A stretch of 64,000 bases of DNA from Corynebacterium sp. HMSC078H07 (GTDB lineage Bacteria; Actinomycetota; Actinomycetes; Mycobacteriales; Mycobacteriaceae). Under the pieces are notes generated by a model. It ran no database searches and was not told the DNA's origin. It saw only the letters and a list, made by a program, of their open reading frames with translations. Positions 36,934 through 45,902 of the stretch are shown here, piece after piece (the first letter of the stretch is position 1; each line of letters starts with the position of its first letter). The stretch is from positions 155,214-219,213 of the forward strand of contig NZ_KV810470.1 of the NCBI RefSeq assembly GCF_001812805.1, written 5' to 3'. The position numbers were made by a program, and so were the translations under genes.

Positions 36934-37779
36934 ATGATAAAAATTGCTGTTCCCAACAAAGGTTCCCTGTCCGAGTCTGCTCTCGAAATCCTCAAGGAGG
37001 CAGGCTACAAAGGCCGCGGACACAATAAGTCTCTCAACGTCGTTGATGAGGAGAACGGCGTTGAATTCTTCTTCCTGCGCCCCAAGGATATCGCCATCTA
37101 CGTTGCTCAAGGCGTGCTTGACCTAGGCATTACGGGCCGTGACCTTGCCCAAGACTCCCGCGCCAAGTTCAACGAGGTGCTTAACCTTGGGTTTGGGGCT
37201 TCCACGTTTCGGTATGCAGCGCCCGCTGGTGAAGAATGGACTGTGGCCAAGCTGCAGGGCAAGCGTATTGCCACCTCGTACCCCAACGTTGTCCGCGACC
37301 ACTTGGCTGCCAATGGCATCTCGGCAGAGGTCATCCGCCTTGACGGAGCGGTCGAGATTTCCATCCACCTGGGCGTGGCCGATGTGATTGCCGACGTCGT
37401 CTCGACGGGAGCCACACTTCGCCAGCAGGGTCTCGCGCCTTTCGGTGACCCCATTGTGGCATCGGAAGCTGTTGTCATAAAACGCGCGGGGGAAGAACTG
37501 AACGATGAAGAAAACGTTGTGCTCGGCCGTATTCGCGGCATCCTCAACGCCCGTCACTACGTCATGCTCGATTACAATGTGGCCAAGGAGAATCTCCCGG
37601 ATGTCGAAGCTGTCACGCCCGGTTTAACAGGTCCGACAATTTCCCCGTTGGCACGTGAAGGATGGGTAGCAGTCCGTGTGATGGTTCCCCGCAAGATGGC
37701 TAACCAGGTCATGGACAGCCTTGCCGAGCTCGGAGCTGAAGCAATTCTCGCGTCAGATCTCCGTATTGCCCGATTTTAG
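36934..37779 (+). CDS. hisG: ATP phosphoribosyltransferase HisG (long form)
   Basis: First and feedback-regulated step of histidine synthesis. The 281 residues are the long form: a periplasmic-binding-protein-like catalytic part (KIAVPNKGSLSESALEIL at 3-20; DLGITGRDLAQ; the PRPP-binding segment DVIADVVSTGATLRQQGL at about 151-168) and a C-terminal ACT-like regulatory domain (about 210-281) where histidine binds. It follows hisE and is the end of the unit; the rest of the his genes are elsewhere. Confidence 0.96.
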   Translation: MIKIAVPNKGSLSESALEILKEAGYKGRGHNKSLNVVDEENGVEFFFLRPKDIAIYVAQGVLDLGITGRDLAQDSRAKFNEVLNLGFGASTFRYAAPAGEEWTVAKLQGKRIATSYPNVVRDHLAANGISAEVIRLDGAVEISIHLGVADVIADVVSTGATLRQQGLAPFGDPIVASEAVVIKRAGEELNDEENVVLGRIRGILNARHYVMLDYNVAKENLPDVEAVTPGLTGPTISPLAREGWVAVRVMVPRKMANQVMDSLAELGAEAILASDLRIARF

Positions 37780-37870
37780 GGGCAGATTCCAAACATTTTA
37801 TTCGTACTCCTGGCTACGATGAAGGGTGACCACCGTCGTTCTTCGATTTATATGCAAGGAGTCAGCCATC

Positions 37871-39394
37871 ATGGCAAAGTCCACTAAGAAGGATGCTCAG
37901 ACCGAGACCAAGGCCGCCAAGTCTGAGGTTGAGGAGAAGGCCACGAATAAGGCCCCGAAGACTACGAGCACCAAAAAGACTCGTACTGAAACCGACCTCC
38001 TCGGCTCCATGGAGGTTCCCAACAACGCGTACTACGGCGTCCATACGTTGCGCGCAATTGAGAACTTCCAGATTTCCTACGTAACCATCAACACCATTCC
38101 GGACTTTATCCGCGGCATGGTTCAGGTTAAGAAGGCCACCGCAATGGCCAACCGCCGCCTTCACGTACTGCCAAAGAAGAAGGCAGAAGCCATCATCTGG
38201 GCGTGTGACCAGATCTTGGAAGAGGGTCGCTGCATGGATCAGTTCCCGCTGGATGTCTTCCAGGGCGGCGCCGGCACCTCCCTCAACATGAACACCAATG
38301 AGGTCGTGGCTAACTTGGCACTTGAGCACCTCGGTGAGGAAAAGGGCGCCTACGACGTCATTAACCCTAATGATGACGTCAATATGTCTCAGTCCACCAA
38401 CGATGCGTACCCGACTGGCTTCCGCCTAGGCCTGTACTACGCCATGGAGGACCTCATTGACCGTATCGATGCCCTGCAGGCCGCTTTCCATGCCAAGGGC
38501 AACGACTTCTACGACATCCTGAAGATGGGCCGCACCCAGCTCCAGGACGCCGTTCCGATGACTCTCGGTGACGAGTTCAAGGCCTTCGCTCACAATCTTG
38601 CGGAGGAGCAGGCCATTCTGCGCGATTCTCAGAAGCGTCTCCTCGAGATCAACCTGGGTGCAACCGCCATCGGTACCGGTGTGAATACGCCGGCTGGCTA
38701 CCGCCACCAGGTCACCGCCGCCCTGTCTGAGGTCACCGGTCTGGAAATCAAGACCGCTCGCGATCTCATCGAGGCAACCTCTGACTGCGGTGCTTACGTG
38801 CTTCTGCACTCCACGATCAAGCGTGCCGCCATGAAGCTCGCCAAGATCTGTAATGACCTGCGCCTTCTGTCCTCGGGTCCGCGCGCTGGTCTGGCAGAGA
38901 TCAACCTCCCACCGCGTCAGGCTGGTTCCTCCATCATGCCGGGTAAGGTCAACCCGGTTATCCCAGAGGTTGTCAACCAAGTGTGCTTCAAGATCTTCGG
39001 TAACGACCACGTCGTGACCATGGCTGCTGAAGCCGGCCAGCTCCAGCTCAACGTCATGGAGCCGGTTATCGGTGAAGCACTCTTCCAGTCCATCCGCATT
39101 ATGGGCAATGCCGTAGATACCCTGCGTGAGAAGTGCGTTGAGGGTATTACCGCCAACGCTGACGTCTGCCGTGCTTACGTCGAGAACTCCATCGGTATCG
39201 TCACCTACCTGAACCCGTTCATCGGCCACCACAATGGTGACCTCATTGCCAAGGAATCCCTCGAGACCGGCAAGGGCGTCAAGGAACTGGTCCTGGAGAA
39301 GGGCCTGCTCGACGAAGAGACCCTCAACCGTGTGCTGTCTGTTGAGAACCTGATGCACCCAGAGTTCCGTGGCCAGCTTTACGTTGACGAGTAA
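37871..39394 (+). CDS. aspA: Aspartate ammonia-lyase (aspartase)
   Basis: Converts L-aspartate to fumarate and ammonia. The 507 residues belong to the fumarase/aspartase family, with [14 protein letters not shown], the signature [15 protein letters not shown] and [12 protein letters not shown]. Unusually, the first 37 residues are a Lys/Ala/Thr/Glu-rich extension ([19 protein letters not shown]...), similar in kind to the extension of C. glutamicum aspartase. ATG 37871 follows AAGGAG; the frame start at 37826 has no such site. It is followed by two strong hairpins and then a DcuB-type dicarboxylate carrier, fitting aspartate-fumarate-succinate exchange. Confidence 0.95.
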   Translation: MAKSTKKDAQTETKAAKSEVEEKATNKAPKTTSTKKTRTETDLLGSMEVPNNAYYGVHTLRAIENFQISYVTINTIPDFIRGMVQVKKATAMANRRLHVLPKKKAEAIIWACDQILEEGRCMDQFPLDVFQGGAGTSLNMNTNEVVANLALEHLGEEKGAYDVINPNDDVNMSQSTNDAYPTGFRLGLYYAMEDLIDRIDALQAAFHAKGNDFYDILKMGRTQLQDAVPMTLGDEFKAFAHNLAEEQAILRDSQKRLLEINLGATAIGTGVNTPAGYRHQVTAALSEVTGLEIKTARDLIEATSDCGAYVLLHSTIKRAAMKLAKICNDLRLLSSGPRAGLAEINLPPRQAGSSIMPGKVNPVIPEVVNQVCFKIFGNDHVVTMAAEAGQLQLNVMEPVIGEALFQSIRIMGNAVDTLREKCVEGITANADVCRAYVENSIGIVTYLNPFIGHHNGDLIAKESLETGKGVKELVLEKGLLDEETLNRVLSVENLMHPEFRGQLYVDE

Positions 39395-39751
39395 ATCACA
39401 GCGTTGACACCCCCCTGCACGTGAGGGTGTCAAGGGCTGCTACCTCCAGCGCTCGCACCGCCATAACTGGCGTGTGCGGGCGCTGATTCGTCTCTTCGAT
39501 GGTTGGGCAAAGATACGCCGAGATTTTTCGGGCAACTCTTTGCGGTATGCGGAAAAGAAGAGGGGAGGAGAGAAGGGGGAACCTCCTTACGGGTGTGTAG
39601 GTGGACACAATCGGGCTTAAGTACTCATTCTTTCGCTCAAATAGGGCAGAATAAAAACAGTCAGTTGTCGTGCTTGACCCCACAGGCATCGGGTAGGGCG
39701 CGACTTACCCACCTTGTCTTGCAGTACTGCTGCGAATATTGGAGTCACACA
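39395..39751 (+). other. aspA-dcuB intergenic region
   Basis: No gene. It opens with two stable hairpins (39404-39485); the remainder is purine-rich and probably holds the promoter of the transporter gene, but I cannot assign -35 and -10 boxes with confidence. A GGAG site precedes the ATG at 39752. Confidence 0.5.
39404..39485 (+). terminator. Two hairpins after aspA
   Basis: First stem TTGACACCC/GGGTGTCAA (39404-39433), a perfect 9 bp. Second, larger stem: CAGCGC, CGCAC and CGCCA pair with TGGCG, GTGCG and GCGCTG (39447-39485) around a TAAC loop. Neither has a U-tract; U-less hairpin terminators are common in actinobacteria. Confidence 0.65.
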
Positions 39752-41059
39752 ATGGTTGTTGTGCACATTCTTATTGTCCTAGCGGCGATTTACCTGGGTG
39801 CCCGAATCGGTTCCATCGGAATCGGTATGGCCGGTGGTCTTGGCGTCTTGGTTCTCGGTCTAACCGGCGTTCCCATTACCCGCGAAGACATTCCTTTCGA
39901 CGTCATCGGTATCATCATGACCGTTATCGCCGCCATCGCTGCCATGCAGCGCGCGGGCGGTATGGATTACTTGGTCTATCTCGCCGAGAAATTCCTTCGT
40001 AAGAATCCAAAGCGAATCACCTTCTATGCACCAGTAGTTACCTGGCTCATGACCGTACTTGCCGGTACTGGTCACACCGCCTTTTCTACCCTCCCGGTCA
40101 TTGTCGAGGTGGCCAAGGAAGGAAAGGTTCGCCCGTCCCGTCCATTGTCCATTTCTGTTGTAGCTTCGCAGATGGCGATCTGTGCGTCGCCGATTTCTGC
40201 AGCAGTCGTCCTCTTGGCCTCGTTGCTTGAGCCAATGGGCGTGGGCTACCTCCAGATTTTGGCCGTTCTAATCCCTGCAACGTTCCTCTCGATCTTCCCG
40301 GCAGCATGGGTAGCCAACCGCGCGGGTGTTGAACTTGAGGACGATCCCGTATACCAGCAGCGTAAGGAACAGGGCCTCGTCAAGCTTTCGCAAGGAGCTT
40401 CCAACTACAGCCCAGTGCAGGGTGCGAAGTCTTCCGTCATCATCTTCCTGGTGGCCATCGTCATCGTCATGCTGTGGGCTACGCTGACCTCGTCGCAGGT
40501 GGGACTCATCGAGGAGCCAACGCTGCCGCGCAATGAGGCCATCATGACGGTGATGCTTACCGCAGCAACCCTGATTGTGATGCTGACTAAGGTTCCGGCC
40601 GGCGATGTACTCAATACCCCGGTTTTCAAGTCCGGTATGTCCGCATGTATTTGCGTGCTGGGCGTCGCCTGGCTGGGCACCTCACTGATTAACCACTATA
40701 TGGAGGATATCCAGGCGCTTTCCGGAGAAGTCATCGCATCGGCACCGTGGCTGCTGGCACTCGTTCTCTTCTTCGCTGCGGCTCTCCTGTACTCGCAGGC
40801 AGCCACCACCAAGGCCCTCATGCCGGCTGCGTTGGCGCTTGGTGTTAACCCACTTACCGCTGTTGCTGCCTTCCCGGCAGTGTCCGCACTGTTCATCCTG
40901 CCGACCTACCCGACTCTGCTCGCAGCAGTGGAGATGGACGATACCGGTTCGACGCGTATTGGCAAGGCAGTCTTCAACCACCCATTCATCGTTCCGGGCG
41001 TGCTGAACATCGTTCTGTCGATTGTTCTCTGCTACGTCTTCGGCGCCGTCATTATCTAG
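39752..41059 (+). CDS. DcuA/DcuB-type anaerobic C4-dicarboxylate transporter
   Basis: Membrane carrier of 435 residues that exchanges C4-dicarboxylates (aspartate, fumarate, succinate, malate). About ten helices; characteristic segments are GGLGVLVLGLTGVPITREDIPFDV (about 30-53), GTGHTAFSTLPVIVEVAKEGKVRPSRPLS (about 106-134), QMAICASPISAAVVLLASLL (about 140-159) and SQAATTKALMPAALALGV. The true start is ATG 39752 with GGAG 7 nt upstream; the frame open to 39503 is non-coding leader. Directly behind aspA, it would export the fumarate or succinate made from aspartate. Confidence 0.92.
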   Translation: MVVVHILIVLAAIYLGARIGSIGIGMAGGLGVLVLGLTGVPITREDIPFDVIGIIMTVIAAIAAMQRAGGMDYLVYLAEKFLRKNPKRITFYAPVVTWLMTVLAGTGHTAFSTLPVIVEVAKEGKVRPSRPLSISVVASQMAICASPISAAVVLLASLLEPMGVGYLQILAVLIPATFLSIFPAAWVANRAGVELEDDPVYQQRKEQGLVKLSQGASNYSPVQGAKSSVIIFLVAIVIVMLWATLTSSQVGLIEEPTLPRNEAIMTVMLTAATLIVMLTKVPAGDVLNTPVFKSGMSACICVLGVAWLGTSLINHYMEDIQALSGEVIASAPWLLALVLFFAAALLYSQAATTKALMPAALALGVNPLTAVAAFPAVSALFILPTYPTLLAAVEMDDTGSTRIGKAVFNHPFIVPGVLNIVLSIVLCYVFGAVII

Positions 41060-41093
41060 CCGGAGCACGCTAAAAATCGGCCCCTCACCGCGC

Positions 41094-41099
41094 TAAACT
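41094..41099 (+). promoter_or_regulatory. -10 element for fhs (leaderless)
   Basis: TAAACT, 7 nt before ATG 41107; argues against the GTG at 41101. Confidence 0.55.
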
Positions 41100-41106
41100 G
41101 GTGGGC

Positions 41107-42774
41107 ATGAGTACGCAACCTTCAGACGTTGAAATTGCCCAAGCCCACCAACTGGAACCGATTACTTCGATCGCTGCCCGCGCCGGTATTCCAGATTCAG
41201 CACTGATTCCATACGGCCACACCAAGGCCAAAGTGGATATCACCCAGATCGAGGACATGCCCACGAAAGGAAAGCTTGTTCTCGTCACTGGTGTGTCGCC
41301 AACTCCGGCCGGCGAAGGTAAATCGACGGTTCTCATTGGCCTCACTGATGCCCTTGCCTCACTAGGCAACAAGGCTATTGTCGCTCTGCGTGAGCCATCC
41401 CAGGGTCCCGTCATGGGTATCAAGGGCGGCGCTGCAGGTGGTGGATATTCACAGGTTGTGCCTATGGAGGACATCAACCTCCACTTCACCGGTGACTTTC
41501 ATGCTATCGCTGCTGCCACCAACACGTTGGCAGCCATCATTGATAACCACATCCACCAAGGCAATGCGCTCAACATCGATCCGCGTCGCGTAACGTGGCA
41601 GCGCTGCGTCGACGTCAACGACCGTGCCCTGCGCAACGTCGTTACTGGTTTGGGCGGACCGGCCCACGGCGTGCCGGGGGAGACTGGCTTCACCATTACG
41701 GCAGCCTCTGAAATCATGGCAATCTTGGGTCTTGCTACGGACCTCGCTGATCTGAAGAAGCGCCTTGGTGACATCACGGTGGGCTACACCTACGACCAGA
41801 AGCCAGTGACAGCGCGCGAACTGGATGCCGAAGGTGCCTTGACTGCGCTTATGCGGGACGCACTTAACCCAAACCTGGTACAGACCTTGGCTGGGACGCC
41901 GGCCTTCGTCCACGGAGGCCCCTTCGCCAACATCGCCCACGGTTGCAATACTCTGCTCGCAACCCAGACTGCAATGCGCTTTGGTGACATCGTCCTGACT
42001 GAAGCTGGCTTTGGCGCTGACCTCGGCGGCGAGAAGTTTATGGATATCAAGGCCCGCTTTGGTGATCTTGATGTAGCCGGTGCCGTGGTTGTGGCCACTA
42101 TTCGTTCGCAGAAATACAACGGTGGCCAGCCGCGCGAGGAACTCACTACAGAGAACCTTGACGCGTTGAAGAAGGGCGTGGTCAATCTCGAGCGCCACGT
42201 AGAGAATCTCCGCAGCTTCGGACTGACCCCAGTTGTTGCCCTCAACCTGTTCGGCAGCGATACCAACGCGGAGCGTGACTTCATGCGTCAGTGGGCCAAG
42301 GAATTCGGTGTCGCTCTCGAGGAGGCTGATGTCTGGGCCAAAGGTGGCGAGGGCGCAATCGACCTTGCACAGCTGTTGCTCGAGAATCTCTCTGAGGGCA
42401 GCTCGAAGCAGCTCTACGATCCTGAAGAGGGCATTGAGGCGTCTATCCAGACCATTGCCACCACGATCTACCGCGCTGAGAACGTTGAGTACTCTTCCAA
42501 GGCTCTCAAGGATCTGAAGTACATTAAGGACAACGGCTGGGAAAACTACCCAGTAGTGATTTCTAAGACCCAGTACTCCTTCTCTGACGACCCGAGCCAA
42601 CTCGGTGCACCGGAGGGACATACCTTGCACGTCCGCGAGCTCCAGCCGCGCACTGGCGCCGGCTTCATCGTGGCGTTGACGGGTGATGTGATGACCATGC
42701 CGGGCTTGCCTAAGAAGCCAGCAGCGAACAACATCGATGTTGCTGCAGATGGAACGATTTCCGGCCTGTTTTAA
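41107..42774 (+). CDS. fhs: Formate--tetrahydrofolate ligase
   Basis: Makes 10-formyl-THF from formate, THF and ATP in one-carbon metabolism. The 555-residue protein has the nucleotide loop SPTPAGEGKST (about 64-74), the N-terminal KLDITPAAG-like region (here ITSIAARAGIP), GGAAGGGYSQVVPMEDINLHFTGD and the C-terminal PGLPKKPAANNIDV. Length is standard. The ATG at 41107 is 7 nt behind TAAACT. It ends against a convergent nuclease gene with a shared hairpin (42810-42837). Confidence 0.96.
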   Translation: MSTQPSDVEIAQAHQLEPITSIAARAGIPDSALIPYGHTKAKVDITQIEDMPTKGKLVLVTGVSPTPAGEGKSTVLIGLTDALASLGNKAIVALREPSQGPVMGIKGGAAGGGYSQVVPMEDINLHFTGDFHAIAAATNTLAAIIDNHIHQGNALNIDPRRVTWQRCVDVNDRALRNVVTGLGGPAHGVPGETGFTITAASEIMAILGLATDLADLKKRLGDITVGYTYDQKPVTARELDAEGALTALMRDALNPNLVQTLAGTPAFVHGGPFANIAHGCNTLLATQTAMRFGDIVLTEAGFGADLGGEKFMDIKARFGDLDVAGAVVVATIRSQKYNGGQPREELTTENLDALKKGVVNLERHVENLRSFGLTPVVALNLFGSDTNAERDFMRQWAKEFGVALEEADVWAKGGEGAIDLAQLLLENLSEGSSKQLYDPEEGIEASIQTIATTIYRAENVEYSSKALKDLKYIKDNGWENYPVVISKTQYSFSDDPSQLGAPEGHTLHVRELQPRTGAGFIVALTGDVMTMPGLPKKPAANNIDVAADGTISGLF

Positions 42775-42809
42775 GGCTAGGCCCGGTGCGGCTGGGTTGT
42801 GTGGACGCT

Positions 42810-42837
42810 AGTAGAGCGGCTATTCGACCGTTCTACT
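42810..42837. terminator. Bidirectional terminator between fhs and the RecB-like gene
   Basis: AGTAGAGCGG, 8-nt loop, CCGTTCTACT: a 10-bp stem with one G-T pair, overlapping the stop of the minus-strand gene. No long U-tract on either side. Confidence 0.55.
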
Positions 42838-43627
42838 CCGGCCAGCCGGGGTACTCGGGCGGCGTTCCGCCAAAGGCCGGGCACAGGTCCTGAAATGAGC
42901 ACCAGCCGCACAGCTTCGAGGTCTTGGGGCGAAAAACGCCAGCCTTGCCATCACCTTCGATTTTCGCCCAGAGCTCACCCAAGTCACGCTCGAAATATTC
43001 GAGTTCCTCGGGCCCTGGGGTAAGGAACATTGAGTCCAGCACCTTGAGATACATCAGGCGCAACTGCGCCGGAATCGTGCCCATAAGCCGCCAATACACG
43101 AGTGCATAGAAACGCATCTGGAACTGCGCATCGTGTGAATACCGGGGAAGAGGCTTTTTACCGGTCTTGTAGTCCACTACACGTACTTCTCCGGTGGGTG
43201 CTACATCAACGCGATCAATGAAGCCGCGGACGGGCACACCATTGGGCAAAACCGTATCCACGTACATCTCGCACTCGTGGGCATCGAAGCCCTGTGGGTT
43301 CTCCATCTGGAAATAACCCTTGACCAGTTCACGTGCCTCGACGAAGAAGTCTAGTTCTTCCTCGGCAGGGACGAGCTCCCTCAAATCAGGGTCGGCCTCA
43401 ATCATCGTGGACCATTCCGGCTTAATCATCTTTACTGCGGCCGGGTAGTCACGTTCCGCGCGGGGGAGCTTATGCATATTTTCCAAAACAGCATGAACCA
43501 GCGTTCCCTTGACCTGCGCCCTGGTCTTGGGCTCAGGGAGTTTGTCAATAGCCCTAAAGCGATAGAGCAAAGGGCACTGGTTGTAGTCGGACGCGCGGGA
43601 AGGGGAGAGGGCTAGTCGTTTCGGCAT
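42833..43627 (-). CDS. RecB-family nuclease with Fe-S cysteines
   Basis: PD-(D/E)XK nuclease of the RecB/Cas4/AddB type, 264 residues. The catalytic core is RGFIDRVDVAPTGEVRVVDYKTGKKPLP (about 133-160: D, D and K of the motif), followed by QFQMRFYALVYWR. Four cysteines, C18 (YNQCPLLYRF) and C240, C243, C249 (LCGWCSFQDLCP), form the arrangement that holds a [4Fe-4S] cluster in AddB and Cas4. From memory the mycobacterial homologue is Rv2119, also beside the trmI-proteasome locus. It is probably an exonuclease in repair; it is not next to any CRISPR array. ATG 43627. Confidence 0.9.
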   Translation of the reverse strand: MPKRLALSPSRASDYNQCPLLYRFRAIDKLPEPKTRAQVKGTLVHAVLENMHKLPRAERDYPAAVKMIKPEWSTMIEADPDLRELVPAEEELDFFVEARELVKGYFQMENPQGFDAHECEMYVDTVLPNGVPVRGFIDRVDVAPTGEVRVVDYKTGKKPLPRYSHDAQFQMRFYALVYWRLMGTIPAQLRLMYLKVLDSMFLTPGPEELEYFERDLGELWAKIEGDGKAGVFRPKTSKLCGWCSFQDLCPAFGGTPPEYPGWPE

Positions 43628-43703
43628 GATGCTGCCTAGCCTAGCGCACGGCTCATGAAAACCCTGCTGCGCATACTTGAGGACGCACTGCTGCTAACCG
43701 TGG

Positions 43704-43709
43704 CAAGCT
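43704..43709 (+). promoter_or_regulatory. Possible -10 for the M18 aminopeptidase gene
   Basis: CAAGCT, 7 nt before ATG 43717; first base deviates from TANNNT. Confidence 0.3.
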
Positions 43710-43716
43710 AGAAGGT

Positions 43717-44988
43717 ATGACTACGACGGATACCACGAAAGACTTTCTCGACTTCATCGCTGCCAGCCCCTCCTCCTACCATGCTGCTGAAGAAGTAGCG
43801 CGCCAGCTGACGGAGGCGGGATTTCGCCGCCAGGAGGAAAACGAGGAGTGGTCAGCCGAACCCGGTGGACACGTCATGGTGCGGGGAGGCGCAGTCATGG
43901 CGTGGTATGTGCCGGAAGGAGCTAGCCCGGAGTCCGGATTCCGCATCATCGGTTCTCATACCGACTCCCCAGGCCTTGCCCTCAAGCCCACTCCGGACTT
44001 CGATTCCGCTGGGTGGCAACAGGTAGCTGTGGAAGTCTATGGCGGCGTTTTGTTGCACAGTTGGTTTGATCGCGAGCTCACCGTGGGCGGTCAAGTTTTG
44101 ACTAAGGATGGTGCCCGCCACCTCGTCAACACTGGTCCACTCCTGCGCCTGCCGTCGCTGGCCATCCACCTCTACCGCAAGGATGAATTCAAGCCCGACC
44201 GTCAACGCCACATGCAGCCGGTGCTCTCCGTAGGTACGCCGGAGACCTCCGTGATGGGCGTGATCGGCAACCAGCTCGGCATTGAACCCGATGACATTGG
44301 TTCCTTCAATCTCATTACTGCGGATGCCCAGCGCGGGGAGGTCTTCGGCGCGGGGGAGAAGCTCATCGCTGCCGGGCGTATGGATAATTTGTCCTCCGTT
44401 CATGCCTCACTGCGGGCGATGGTTGGAGTGGCGTCGTCAAGCACAGCGCCTAACAACCAAGACATCCTGGTAATGGCCGCATTTGACCACGAAGAGGTCG
44501 GCTCCTCCTCCCGATATGGTGCCGGCGGCCCCATCCTGGGAGACGTGCTCACGCGGACCGCGCGTGCGCTCGGCGCGAACGAGGAACAGCGTTTCCAAAT
44601 GTTCGCCCGCTCCAGCTGTGTATCAGCAGATGCAGCGCACTCGGTGCATCCGAACTATGCGGACAAGCACGATCCTACGCACCACCCGATCATCGGCCAG
44701 GGTCCAGTGACCAAGATCAACGGCAACCAACGCTATGCCTCCGATGCTGTCACGGTGAACCTCTGGGAGGACGCGTGCCGCCGCGCAGGTGTTCCGTACC
44801 AGCGCTTCGTGGGCAATAATGATGTGCCGTGTGGTTCCACGATTGGTCCTATCTCCGCCACGCGCTTGGGTATCCCCACTGTGGATGTCGGTGTGCCGAT
44901 GCTGTCGATGCACTCCGCCCGCGAGCTTGTGGGCGAACGTGACCAACTATGGCTCGGGCAGGCTCTTGAGGCATACTTGGTGGGTTAA
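43717..44988 (+). CDS. M18 family aminopeptidase
   Basis: Dinuclear zinc aminopeptidase removing acidic or other N-terminal residues from peptides in the cytosol. The 423 residues have the M18 metal and catalytic motifs IGSHTDSPGLALKPT (about 81-95, His and Asp), AGRMDNLSSVHASL (about 219-232, bridging Asp), AAFDHEEVGSSSRYGAGGP (about 252-270, catalytic Glu pair) and the C-terminal DVGVPMLSMHSARE (about 390-403, last His). Length and order match bacterial ApeB/PepC-type M18 enzymes. Confidence 0.93.
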   Translation: MTTTDTTKDFLDFIAASPSSYHAAEEVARQLTEAGFRRQEENEEWSAEPGGHVMVRGGAVMAWYVPEGASPESGFRIIGSHTDSPGLALKPTPDFDSAGWQQVAVEVYGGVLLHSWFDRELTVGGQVLTKDGARHLVNTGPLLRLPSLAIHLYRKDEFKPDRQRHMQPVLSVGTPETSVMGVIGNQLGIEPDDIGSFNLITADAQRGEVFGAGEKLIAAGRMDNLSSVHASLRAMVGVASSSTAPNNQDILVMAAFDHEEVGSSSRYGAGGPILGDVLTRTARALGANEEQRFQMFARSSCVSADAAHSVHPNYADKHDPTHHPIIGQGPVTKINGNQRYASDAVTVNLWEDACRRAGVPYQRFVGNNDVPCGSTIGPISATRLGIPTVDVGVPMLSMHSARELVGERDQLWLGQALEAYLVG

Positions 44989-45029
44989 CCCGGACATCCC
45001 TCCCTCACTTGTGAAAGGTCCTTAACGCT

Positions 45030-45866
45030 ATGGCATATTCTGGCCCCTTCAGCTACGGCGACCGCGTGCAGCTCACCGATGCTAAGCGCCGTCACTACAC
45101 CATCGTCCTCGAAGAGGGAGGCCAGTTCCACTCGCACAAGGGCATCATCAATCACGATGACATCGTCGGGCTCGATGAAGGATCGGTCATCGACTCCACC
45201 CTGGGCAGCTCCTTCCTGCTCTTCCGCCACCTCATGGTGGATCACGTGCTCTCCATGCCGCGCGGTGCAGCAGTGATTTACCCCAAGGACTCCGCACAGA
45301 TCCTGGTCGAAGGCGATATTTTCATGGGTGCCCGCGTGCTGGAGGCCGGTGCCGGGTCCGGTGCGTTGTCCATGACGTTGCTGCGAGCCGTGGGCCCACA
45401 GGGCCACGTGTACTCCTATGAAGTCCGCGATGATCACCTCGAATACGCCGTGGACAACGTCAAGGAATACTTCGGCGAGCAGCCCGAGTGGTGGAGCCCG
45501 CGCCTGGGGGACTTGGCAGATGTGACCGTCGAGGATCTGGACGGCCCTGTGGACCGCGTCATCCTCGACATGCTCGAGCCGTGGGAGCATCTTGAAAAGG
45601 TACGTGACATCCTCATTCCGGGTGGCGTGTTCATGACCTATGTGGCCACCGTGCCACAGCTTATGAAGGTGATGGAAGGCATCCGTGAGCTTAAGTGCTT
45701 TACCGAGCCCAAGGCGTGGGAGTCACTCGTGCGCGAGTGGAAGGTGGAGGGCCTAGCTACACGCCCGGAGCACCGCATGAACGCCCACACGGCCTTCCTT
45801 ATTTGGACGCGCCGGCTTGCCGACGGCGTCACGCCGCCCCGCCCACAGCGCCGCGCACGAAAGTAG
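45030..45866 (+). CDS. trmI: tRNA (adenine-58-N1) methyltransferase TrmI
   Basis: SAM-dependent enzyme methylating A58 (and sometimes A57) in the T-loop of tRNA. The 278-residue protein has the N-terminal beta domain (SGPFSYGDRVQLTDAKRRHYTIVL) and the Rossmann domain: ARVLEAGAGSGALSMTLLRAVG (SAM motif I, about 105-126), YEVRDDHLEYA (motif II) and DRVILDMLEPWEHLE (motif IV, about 173-187). The tail is Arg-rich. ATG 45030 is behind GAAAGG. It immediately precedes the pupylation operon, as in mycobacteria. Confidence 0.95.
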   Translation: MAYSGPFSYGDRVQLTDAKRRHYTIVLEEGGQFHSHKGIINHDDIVGLDEGSVIDSTLGSSFLLFRHLMVDHVLSMPRGAAVIYPKDSAQILVEGDIFMGARVLEAGAGSGALSMTLLRAVGPQGHVYSYEVRDDHLEYAVDNVKEYFGEQPEWWSPRLGDLADVTVEDLDGPVDRVILDMLEPWEHLEKVRDILIPGGVFMTYVATVPQLMKVMEGIRELKCFTEPKAWESLVREWKVEGLATRPEHRMNAHTAFLIWTRRLADGVTPPRPQRRARK

Positions 45867-45889
45867 GGGGTAAGGGCCTGCCCGCGCGC

Positions 45890-45895
45890 TAGGGT
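45890..45895 (+). promoter_or_regulatory. -10 element for the arc operon (leaderless)
   Basis: TAGGGT, 7 nt before ATG 45903; supports this start over the GTG at 45894. Confidence 0.55.
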
Positions 45896-45902
45896 GGATC
45901 CT

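Noticed and set aside
42833..43627. Cas4 / CRISPR association of the RecB-like nuclease
   Set aside because: No repeats, spacers or cas genes in the window; the neighbourhood is the conserved trmI-pup locus, which fits a housekeeping nuclease.
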